64,000 nt of DNA, from NCBI RefSeq assembly GCF_013426205.1, contig NC_089426.1, positions 3,286,001 to 3,350,000 on the forward strand, in the 5' to 3' direction. The translations under genes and the position numbers were made by a program. This document shows, one piece after another, positions 51,522 through 61,131 of the stretch; within the stretch, counting starts at the first letter, position 1; each line of letters starts with the position of its first letter. A model generated the notes under the pieces. That model searched no databases and was not told where the DNA came from. It saw only the letters and a list, made by a program, of their open reading frames with translations. The DNA comes from Metarhizium brunneum (taxonomy: Eukaryota > Ascomycota > Sordariomycetes > Hypocreales > Clavicipitaceae).

Positions 51522-52645
51522 ATGGTCAAAATGAGCACTTCACAAGAAAAGCTTGTGGTCTACACCCTGGACGGCGCAATCAATGATTTCTTCAAAAGCC
51601 ACCCGAACGTAACCCGACAACAGTGCGATGTCTTGGCCGCTTCTATTGTCGGTGAGCCCGTCGAGCCTGTGCCCATCCAAGGCTCATTCAGCTACACAGT
51701 CACAGCGGGAAATGATCAAGCCAAGATTGTCCAATTCCGATCCCCAGAGTCGACATTAGACACCAACACTCTCGATCTAGCCAGAAATATCCACGGAAAG
51801 CTGGTCCCAAGCCCCATCTACCATGGCAGGATTGGACATCTCTCATCACAGCTACATGTCTATATCATGGATAAGATACCAGGGAATGTATATGTCCAAG
51901 CGCAATCAGACTACCATGTTCCTGTAGGGACCTCGCTGGAAGCCTCCCTCCAACACGCCAATACCGTAGCGGACATGGCAAGGTAAATATCAGTAGTAAA
52001 CAAGGTGCAAAACCAGTCCGTCTCTTGCGCATTTCTGACACCAAGCATAGGTTCTTCGCTCAGTCGTGGAACAACAGGCAGACTACCACTCCCGATATCG
52101 TTCAAGCCACTCACAACGACTACCGACAGAAACTTCAGCTCCTCTCAGAAGATCTTCCCTCTCGATTCACACAGAACCTCCAAAAGGCCATCGGTGGTCT
52201 GGAGTTGGTCTTCACGCCGGAATACCCCTGGGTTCTCGGCCACGGAGACCTCAGCGCACTGAACATCATGACGGAACCTTCTACCGGCCACATCACGGGG
52301 ATTATTGACTGGGCTGAAGCACAAATCCTTCCGTTTGGCATGAATCTATGGGGTCTCGAGAACGTACTAGGCTGGATGGACTCCGCAGGCTGGCACTACT
52401 ACAGCAATCGTCGGGCCTTGGAGGAGCACTTTTGGCAGACTTTCCAAGAAAATGCCATGGGTAGCGGCGCTGCTGAGATGCAGCGGATTGGGATGGCAAG
52501 TATGACTGGTACCTTTCTTCGCTATGGCTTCCGCAGGACTCGGGGCACGGATGTGGTAGATGAGGGTTCTTCGTCTTTCAAATACCTCGAGGCATTTTGC
52601 TGCAGCGAATCCCGGACTCAAATCATACACTCGGAGCAGCTATAG
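51522..52645 (+). CDS. APH-family phosphotransferase-like protein
   Basis: Model join(51522..51982, 52051..52645), 351 aa; a second ATG at 51531 is the alternative start. The intron 51983..52050 (GTAAAT, CATAG) joins ADMAR to FFAQSWNN. The N-lobe has FSYTVTAGNDQAKIVQFRSP and the hinge YIMDKIPGNVYVQ. The catalytic loop VLGHGDLSALNIM keeps the canonical His-Gly-Asp and Asn, and GIIDWAEAQILPFG carries the metal-binding Asp. The family covers aminoglycoside phosphotransferase-like kinases with diverse or unknown substrates in fungi. It differs from the kinase at 34 kb in size, exon structure and catalytic loop, so the two are not recent duplicates. Confidence 0.88.
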
Positions 52646-53175
52646 CCAGAGTAATTTTTCTTCTTCAAGTAGCAGTTTCTTCACTGTACGTTCTCATCTC
52701 CTCTGTGAGCAAGTACCCTTCAATATTATAAGACAAGTCCAGTGCAATGTAAGCCTTCTTGGCCTGAACTGATGCGATTTAAGCAGGGTGCACCCAAGTT
52801 AATTGTACCACGATGGCCTTGAAGAAAGACTATTTCAGCCGGTTTGTTTAACAATAAATGTCAACTGGTATGTAAAATGAGCCGTACTTTTCTGCTGAAT
52901 GCTGTCTGGTAGCAAAAGGCCCTACAGCTTAAGGGGCTAGTAGCCTGAACTAGGTTCAAATGGTGGCACGGCAAGTGAGCTTCTGTAGGGGTGCTGAGCG
53001 TAACGGCTAGACCAATCAGACTCCGCCCTTGTTTCTGCGGAAGCCTAGAACTGCACTGAGCCACGGCGCATTCAAGGTGCCAGGCCGCTTCATTGAATGT
53101 TCACGTCAAACCAGACCGGAATCTCATCATCATCCATTCACACATTCACATCCACCACATCACCCGGTTGCCCGC
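52646..53175. other. Intergenic upstream of rad1
   Basis: About 530 bases between two plus-strand genes, holding the kinase 3' untranslated region and the rad1 promoter. The last 80 bases are C/A-rich, as in a fungal leader. Nothing else is recognised. Confidence 0.5.
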
Positions 53176-56073
53176 ATGTCTGCGAATAATGCCCCGCAGC
53201 CAGTCAAGCTCTCCTTACCCTTGGTATGCTACTCTCAATCTGATGTGTGACTAAAAGACTGCATCGCATTTGCTGACCCATCTTTACCGCAGGAGTATCA
53301 ACAGCATCTCTTCCAAGAGCTCCGGGCAGAAGATGAGCTCGTCGTGCTGGCCCGTGGCCTGGGGCTGATGCGCCTCGTCACAAACCTACTTCACTCCTAT
53401 GACGCAGCCGGAAATAATCTCATAGTCATTGTAGGTGCCGAAGAGCGTGAAAATGGCTGGATTGGCGAGGCATTGGCCGAGCATGCCGCCATCAGCGCTG
53501 CTCCCAAGGCCCGGGGCTTGACAGTTGTGAATACCGACTTCCAAAGTGTCGGTGCACGCGAGAAGATGTACGCCGGAGGCGGCATATTCAGCATCACTTC
53601 GCGTATCCTAGTTGTCGACCTTCTTACCGGCCTGCTGGATCCAGAGTCAATTACGGGGCTCGTCGTGCTTCACGCTGATCGTGTTGTCGCAACTTCACTC
53701 GAGGCCTTCATCCTTAGAGTGTATCGGCAGAAGAACAAGATTGGGTTTCTGAAGGCGTTTTCCGACAACCCAGATCCTTTCTCTACTGGCTTCTCCCCGC
53801 TGTCGACCATGATGCGAAATCTGTTCCTGAAAAGGGCATCGCTGTGGCCGAGATTCCACGTCACTGTAGCACAGTCTCTCGAAGGCAAGAAGAAAGCCGA
53901 AGTCATCGAGTTGGAGGTACCCATGACAGATTCGATGACGCATATTCAAAACGCCATCATGGAATGTGTTGAGGTCAGCATCCACGAGCTCAAAAAGGGC
54001 AACTCGGGCCTTGAAATGGACGACTGGAATCTCGACAGCGCTTTGCTTAAAAGCTTTGACGTCATGGTCCGACGACAGTTGGATCCCAATTGGCACCGTG
54101 TGAGTTGGAAAACACGGCAGATCGTAAACGATCTCACAGTGTTGCGCGGTCTATTGACGTCCGTCCTGGCATATGACGCAGTGTCGTTTTTACAGCATCT
54201 TGACACCATCCACGCAGCGCACTCACCTCCGCCTGGATCTTCGAGACAAAATCAGTCACCTTGGCTATTTTTGGATGCCGCACAAACAATATTCGACACG
54301 GCGCGAAGGAGGGTGTATTCGGCCAGCGCAAAATCAATCTCACAAAGTGGCGATAATATCGACTCTTTGCGGCCAGTCCTCGAGGAGCTGCCAAAGTGGG
54401 CTCTGCTTGCTGAAGTGCTCGAAGAGATTGACAGAGATCTCTACTTCGAACCACCTGCCAGAGACGACTCAAATGGGACTATACTCATCATGTGCTCAAA
54501 CACGGATACCTGTAGACAACTCCGCGACTACTTGCAAACAATGCACGTAAAGCCCAGGGTCGCAACTCCCACCACCACCGCGGAAGATGAAGAAGATGCC
54601 CACAAACCATCGGCTGCTTTCATGATGAGAAGACGTCTACGCAGCTACCTAACCTGGAAGCGACAGTTCGCCCAAGTCAGCGCAACGCTCTTCTCCGAGA
54701 ACCAAAAGGCCCTCAACGGCGCAGCTGATTCCCGGCCTGGCCATGCTGGCATGGGCCGTGGTAAACCTCCGTCGAACAAGAGGAGACGCGTCCGTGGCGG
54801 AGGTAACGCCGGTGTCTCGGCCGGGCGGACCGACACTGGTGTTATTGCGCAGTACTTTGAGAAGCCAGGCGAAGTGGCCCATCTCATGGCCGAAGTCCAG
54901 ATCACGGAAGAAGAAGCCCAACAAAAGGACGACATCATCGCCGACCCACTAGACAACATGGAAGATTACTATCAGCTGTACGAAATGCAAGACCTAGTCG
55001 TGGTCCACGCCTACGACGGCGACCAAGACGAGCACGTCCTCGAGGAAGTCAAACCCCGATATATCATCATGTACGAGCCAGACGCCTCCTTTATTCGAAG
55101 GGTAGAAGTCTACCGCTCGTCACACAATGACAGAAACGTCCGTGTCTACTTCATGTACTACGGGGGCTCGGTCGAAGAACAGCGCTACCTTGCATCAGTC
55201 CGTCGAGAAAAGGACTCGTTCACAAAACTTATCAAGGAACGAGCAAGCATGTCCCTCGTCATGACGGTCGACCCTCACGGCATCGAAGACCCGCAAGAAG
55301 CGTTCCTCCGCACAGTCAACACGCGAATTGCAGGCGGCGGACGGCTCGCAGCGACAGCCCAACCGCCGCGCGTTGTAGTCGACGTTCGAGAATTCCGCTC
55401 CTCCTTGCCATCCCTCCTCCACGGCCGGTCCATCGTCATCGTGCCCTGCATGCTCACAGTCGGCGACTACATCCTCTCGCCCAACATTTGCGTGGAGCGT
55501 AAATCCATCAGCGATCTCATCTCGTCCTTCAAGGACGGGCGTCTCTACACGCAGGCAGAAACCATGTTCCAGCACTACAAGTCCCCGATGCTGCTCATCG
55601 AGTTCGATCAGAACAAATCCTTTACGCTGGAGCCCTTTGCCGACTTATCAGGCAGCCTGAGCAGCGTGGCGCCCACAAACGTGTCGTCCGACTTGCAGTC
55701 AAAGCTCGTCCTGTTAACACTCGCCTTCCCCAAGCTCCGCATCATATGGTCGTCATCGCCCTACCAAACCGCCGAGATATTCGAGTCTCTCAAGGCGCAA
55801 GAGGATGAACCGGACCCGATTGCAGCGGTGCAAGCAGGCCTAGACAAGGACATGAAGGCGGAAGACCAGGCGTTCAACCAGGAACCGCAAGAGATGCTCA
55901 CCAAAGTCCCTGGCGTCACGCCCAAGAATATCAAAACCCTCGTACTAGAAACAGAGAATATCAAAGAGGTGGCCAACATGTCAGTGGGAGACCTGGAGCC
56001 CATGGTTGGAAAAGTCGCCGGCAAGGCCATACACGGATTTTTCAACCGCAACGTCATGGAAGAAGACGACTAG
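53176..56073 (+). CDS. RAD1: Rad1/XPF (MUS-38-type) structure-specific endonuclease
   Basis: Model join(53176..53223, 53293..56073), 942 aa, the normal length for fungal Rad1. The first exon encodes MSANNAPQPVKLSLPL and the 69-base intron (GTATGC, CGCAG) is phase 0. The N-terminal two thirds are the inactive SF2 helicase-like region. The ERCC4 nuclease domain has VVVDVREFRSSLP, the catalytic VERKSISDLISSF (ERK-x3-D) and GRLYTQAETM. The C-terminal helix-hairpin-helix pair includes LTKVPGVTPKNIKTLV and VGKVAGKAIHGFF. With Rad10/ERCC1 it makes the 5' incision in nucleotide excision repair and trims flaps in recombination. Its stop is about 185 bases from the convergent small gene. Confidence 0.96.
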
Positions 56074-56258
56074 AGCAAAGGAGACCACGGTCAAATCAAA
56101 TAAAAAAAGATACCCATTAAGAATCGTAAAAAGAAGAAGAACTAGGGTATAGACGTCGTAACACGGGTGGGTATCGATGGTACCACCACCTTCCAAGCTC
56201 TGATGGCAATCTCATTCCTTTCCCCTCTCCCCAACCGTCGCAATCAGTAGCAGACGCA

Positions 56259-56542
56259 CTACACCCTACTCCTCCTCATTCCTCCATGTCGATGTCCGCC
56301 TCCTCTCCGCCCGCAGTAGCCGCAGGTCAGGAACCGCACAATGATGCCGCAGAAGGACACCACGCCGCTGATAATAGCCTGCAGGATGCCGCCGATGCCG
56401 CTGACAATTGCCATGATGCAACTGCCTATCGTGGCGAAAATGGATTGAATCTAAAAAGGAGGCCGTCAGCTGCGCTCTTCACAATAGGAAAAAAAGAAAA
56501 GAAGAGAAAAGTCCGACTCACGCAAGAGAGTATGCCGCCCAT
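56259..56542 (-). CDS. Small hydrophobic protein, 70 aa (MGGILSC family)
   Basis: Model complement(join(56259..56450, 56522..56542)); the first exon has only seven codons (MGGILSC) and the 71-base intron has GTGAGT and TTTTTAG ends. The product is mostly one or two membrane helices rich in Ile, Gly and Ala (IQSIFATIGSCIMAIVSGIG, then GGILQAIISGVVSFCGIIV), followed by a Cys/Gly/Arg/His-rich tail (LTCGYCGRRGGGHRHGG). I recall very similar short proteins annotated as hypothetical in many ascomycetes, which supports the model. The Gly-Cys start could allow N-myristoylation and palmitoylation, an inference from MGGILSC. Function unknown. Confidence 0.85.
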
Positions 56543-57721
56543 GGTGACAGTGGTAGATTTTGCAGAATGGATGCTTTCAGCAGCGTCAAAGTTGGGTATG
56601 TCTTCCAAAAGGCGATGGCTGGATTAGAAGGGAAGAGTGAAAAAAAGAAGGCAGGAAGCCGTCCGTCACGCAGGTACGAGCAAATGTTTTTATACCACGT
56701 CACTTACACCTCACCTCACCCAACCTCGTTCTGCCCAAGCAGCCCAAACACGCCGACTGCCGACTGACGTCAACCTCCGGGAAAACACCCGGCACAAGAC
56801 CCCCAGATTTAGAAACACAAAAAAAACACGGGCATGGGGGGGTTTTTTTTTTCTTTTTCGCTATCCGTGTTCCAGGCCGGTGCATTCGCTCCGGGACTCG
56901 CCCAAACAGGCAGCTGTCAGCGGTTCAGGGGACGCGGCCGACCACTCAGCGTGCCGCGTTGCGTCGAGAAGCTTGTTTTGGGAAGTGCACATCAACCATG
57001 ACGCCAGAGACTTGGCTCGTCCTGAACCGTTTGCAACAGGGAGCCGGGTGCGGGCACAGGTGATTGGCTTTCTTAGAGACCATGTCCCGTACGAAGAGGG
57101 GGCGGCGATGTGATGCACACCGTTTGGTGGCGCGCGTGGAAGAGGGAAGTGCGCCGTTACAGATTGTTCGACGGTCGCGGGCATGACGTCAGCACGCGGC
57201 AAACGGCGACATTGCGCATTGTCTCGCTGCGGTCGGAAAGACGGCCAAAAGGGCCTGCCTTGGATGTTTTCCATGTTTTGCACTTGCGGAGGAAATTGCG
57301 CGGCGGTTCTCTAGAGGCACAGACCCAGCTACTTGTAGGGTGCCAAAGACCAAAGGGGTCTATGGTAACCCTATCACTGCGTGGGTTACATCATATACCA
57401 CACTCACGCTCGAAACCCCTGGGGCCTTTTTTTTTTTTTTTTTTTTTTTACCATTTGATGTATATCATTATTGGGAGATCTTCTAAAACTCAGGGCTAAT
57501 GCGAATCCCTATGTACATACATATCACGGATATCCTACTTCCAAATACGCGCCACCGATGCCATGGAGGCAAAATAAACACTCGTAAGAACCCGCCATGC
57601 AGAAATCCCGCTCGTAAGAGGAATGAAAGGGAGAAACAAAAACCAGCCAACGCCATCTATATGCCTGTACAGTCGTATGTCGCGGGGTGAATATATGTAC
57701 TCGCTCGTTTACATGGTCCAC
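56543..57721. other. Intergenic upstream of the small hydrophobic gene
   Basis: About 1.2 kb holding the promoter of the small gene and the mrs2 3' untranslated region. It contains a poly-T run of about 23 bases at 57427-57449 and shorter A and T runs near 56818-56855. No coding region is supported. Confidence 0.5.
57427..57449. repeat. Poly-T tract
   Basis: About 23 consecutive T in non-coding DNA. Confidence 0.9.
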
Positions 57722-59469
57722 TTAGGCCTTCCAGAACGTAAGCCAGCTTCTTCGCGTCGCCATGGCCTTCTGCATGTGCGCCCGACGGAGCATCTCCCTG
57801 TTCCTAGAGTCAAGAAGACCCAGCGCACTGTCGTCGTGGTACTGGTACTGGTACGGATACTGGTTGCCGCGAGGAACGTGTGGCCGCTCGTTGCGCATCA
57901 TCTTGATGCGCTGCACCTTGCGCAGCTTGATCAGCCCGTACCAGCACACCATGATGGACGCGACGGTTGACATGCCCGTGACGGCGCCAAAGCCCCAGTT
58001 TGTTTCTTCGATGAAGTTCTCCAGGTTCATGCCGTACAGGCCGGCGAGGAAGGTGCCCATGGCGAGCCCGAGGGTTCCCACGCTGAATTTGAGGTCTAGC
58101 AGCATGAGTGCATTGCGGTTGGCGTCGAGAATGGCGCGGACGCTGTCGGCGTGTTAGCTACGTGCCTCTCCAAAGAGAGCAGGCCTTGTGCCACTTACAT
58201 TTCCTCCGTGTTCCTGATTCCAGACACCAGGTTGCCGGCCTCTTGCACGATTTCGTCGGTGAGCTTGTGGTATGACTCCAGCAGCATTTCCACCTCGGTG
58301 TGGTCGTCTAGCCCCCTGTACAAGTCGTGTGTCTTCTCGGTCAAATACATGGCCGCTAGGTCGTCATCCGCCTCGAGGAGTTCCTCAATGGCGTCTCGGA
58401 CCAGCTTGGCCTTTTGCTCAAACGTGCTCACTCGCTTCGACAAGATGAGGAGTATGCGCAGCTTGTCTCGGTCAATGTCGTCCTCTAGTTCGCTGAGAAT
58501 GCGCATAACTGGTTCTCGCACGGCCTCGAAATCGGCTTCCATTTCCGACGTCACGGATGTCAACACAGCTTCCAGGGCACGGAACTCGTAGGGCAGGCTG
58601 TTGGAGCCTTGGGCCGTCTTTTGCTGCAGTTTCCCCTGCAAGTCATACATGAATGCAGACTGCGGATACGATGTCTTTGACCCATATACATCGAACAGGA
58701 GGACGCGGTCGTGCTTGATGAGGACCTTTAAGTGCAAAAGGTTAAGGAGAATAGCCGAGGGTCGGATGAGGATATGCGGCAGGTTGGAGGAGTCGATTTT
58801 TCGAAGATCTCGGGGGTTGAGCCCAAACTTTTTTTTTTTTCGTAGTTAGCTATGCGCCTGAGAATGTTTGAGTGCCGTCATTGCCTTTACCTTTGCAATC
58901 AGCTCCGTCTTCTTAAACTCCCCATCCACGAGGATAACTTTGCCATTCTCATCCACTTCGGTGCATCGCAGCCGAGGCTCCAAAGCTGCCTTGGCCGCCA
59001 AGGCCCGGCGACTAGTAAACATGGACGAGCCATGCTCAAAGTCGTCGTGGACTGGAAGGTCATCTGGCTTTAGCAGCTTGGGTCCCTTCTTGGCGCTCGT
59101 CCCCCAAAGCTTTTCCTGCCATGTAGGTTCGTTGCTTGATTTCGGCTCGAACAGCTTGCGCCCAGCTGCCGTGGTGCTAAATCCTAGCGAGGCCGATTTT
59201 GTTGGCGATCCGTTTCGGAGGGGATATTTGACGGCACGAAGACCAGAACCAACATGGCGCTGGCCCCCAGGCGTCGTCGGCAGTGAGCTGAATGATCTGG
59301 CGCCCAGGGAATTCAGGCTCCCCGACGCTCTCGCTCGTCGACACACTCGAGCGCCAGCAGCTACCAAGCTATTCGGGCGGCCGTGGGCCAAGAAGGCGGC
59401 GTCGGACTGCAATTTCAAGAAGCGAAGGAGGTTGCGGGACGGAACTGGCGATGGCAAAGCTGGCTGCAT
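57722..59469 (-). CDS. MRS2: Mitochondrial inner-membrane Mg2+ channel Mrs2 (CorA family)
   Basis: Model complement(join(57722..58142, 58199..58827, 58891..59469)), 542 aa. The start is the ATG at 59469 (MQPALPSPVPSRNLLRFLKL), the head of an Arg- and Ser-rich presequence; a longer frame exists only with a non-ATG codon. The intron 58828..58890 (GTAAAG, GCTAAC, AAAAG) leads into FGLNPRDLRKIDSSNLPHIL, the conserved matrix-domain start. The intron 58143..58198 splits NTEE-IVRAILDANRN. The helical coiled region is followed by TM1 (LGLAMGTFLAGLYGMN), with the GMN selectivity motif, then NFIEE, and TM2 (MSTVASIMVCWYGLIKL). A Tyr/Gln- and Arg-rich tail faces the matrix. It carries Mg2+ into mitochondria and in yeast supports group II intron splicing. 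Confidence 0.95.
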
Positions 59470-59996
59470 CGCGGGCTGGTCTACCAACGAGATGATGCAG
59501 AAATCCAGGGGTCCAGCATCGGACGCGACGACAGCGGCGAGGGCTAGCCGTCAAAACCTGGAACGTTATCAGGATCTGCCGTGATGCAGTCGTCTCGTCC
59601 AGGTAGGAGAAATATGAGACTCGGTGGAAATTAATTTAGTACCTCGCAACATCGGAAATGCACGGGCTTAGCGCGTCTCTCTTTTTTTTTTACTGGTTGG
59701 ACGGCAGGGGGTCAACTGGTCCTTTTGGGCCCTTTTAGCCTGCGCATGTGCAGCCACCTGCCGATCCATTCAAACTCCTCCGTTCTAGACACACTTGACA
59801 GCATCGCAGTCATCTTGTACAGCTTCAATTGGCTTTTGGAACACCCTTCGTCTCAATCGAAAGCCGAGTATTTCGACGCACCTCCCACAAACGCCATGGC
59901 CTGAGCTCGGGCTTGCAGTTGCAAATTCCGACTCTGGGCTTTGTGAGAGGCAAACAATGGAGCATAATTTGCTCTCGGAAAATCGTCAACGTCGCG
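59470..59996. other. Divergent promoter between mrs2 and the F-box-like gene
   Basis: About 530 bases. A T-rich run lies near 59682-59691. An open frame without ATG extends upstream of the F-box-like start to about 59829, so a longer N-terminus through an extra exon is possible. Confidence 0.45.
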
Positions 59997-61131
59997 ATGC
60001 TTCTGACTCCCGTGCACATAAGGGGCAAACGAAAGCGCGATCCGCCACCTACGCCGTCTTCCGTGGCTGCTGCAAACACAGACAAGGCGCCAAAGAAGAT
60101 GAAAAGATCGCTTGCGTCCCTCCGCGCCAGCCGCCTATCTCGCCATCGCACAGTCCTGGAGTCTCTACCTGCCGAGCTGCTGGAAAGCATACTCTTGTAC
60201 TCGGAAAATCTCTCGCTTCCTCGATCAAGTCACCTGATTGGTGCCAAACTCTCTGGCCGAGCTACGATGCTGCGACTGTTCATGCTGGCTTTCCACGACA
60301 CCTGGAACCAGTGGTTTGGCATTCCCAAGACGCAGCTGCATGGGCCGAGACCAAAACAGAAAGAATGGGCGTTGTTTGATGGTGATGCCCTGTTTCAGGT
60401 GAGAATGGAATCATTGCCCTTGTGCAGCTTTTCCTTTTCCTTCTTTTTTACCTTTGTTTTGGACGAGCATGGCATCTAACCGATGTTAGTCTGCAATGCT
60501 GGAACTGCCTTGGGTAGATGTCGACTTCATTCTTCAGGCACAACAAGCCTGGTCAGACAGATATGCTCGAGGCAGATGGTATCAACACAGCGTCCCATTT
60601 GAAGACGGCTACGATCAGCTGAATCACGACCACCAGGGTGGATTCGCGCACTTCCATGCCCATGACTGCTTCGAGGCAGACTACAAGCGAGCACTTCAAT
60701 GGCCAGCCTTCAAAACCGAGGCCATGAGCTGGGGCACACACGACCTACACCCAAGGGCTCGCTTACCCGTGGATCTAATCACAGGCCCGTGGGACGAGGA
60801 AAAGAAACGGCGACTATTTTGGCTTGCCCGTGGCGGTTTTCAAATGGGCGGCGAGGGTCAGAATCCAGTCCCTTGGGAAATCAAGTTGAAATGTCTCGAA
60901 AATGCAGTCATCAATGCAGAAGAGCCCGATCCACTCATCATCAATTGTCTAATTGGGAATTGGATATTCCTAGATTTACCAGAAGACATTGTGCGGAAAC
61001 ACCTCATTAGTCTCGACAGACGTCTTGAATGGGGAGCCGATGAGCCTGCGAGCAGGGCTATTCTCCGACGAATACGAAATACCCTCGACATGTTTATGCA
61101 GCTTCCACAATACCATCACATGCCGGCTTGA
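59997..61131 (+). CDS. F-box-like protein
   Basis: Model join(59997..60398, 60490..61131), 347 aa, start at the first ATG of the frame. The intron 60399..60489 (GTGAGA, GATGTTAG) is phase 0 and joins GDALFQ to SAMLELPW. After a basic N-terminus (IRGKRKRDPPPTPSSV, KKMKR), TVLESLPAELLESILLYSEN is an F-box-like motif, which normally binds Skp1. The rest is a conserved-looking helical region with Trp-rich segments (WVDVDFILQAQQAWSDRYA, LFWLARGGFQMGG) and a possible short-repeat C-terminus (ENAVINAEEPDPLIINCLIG). By inference it is an SCF substrate adaptor or a non-SCF F-box protein; the substrate is unknown. Confidence 0.8.

Noticed and set aside
58846..59487. Mrs2 start upstream of 59469
   Set aside because: The longer frame begins only at a TTG codon; the ATG at 59469 starts a normal mitochondrial presequence.
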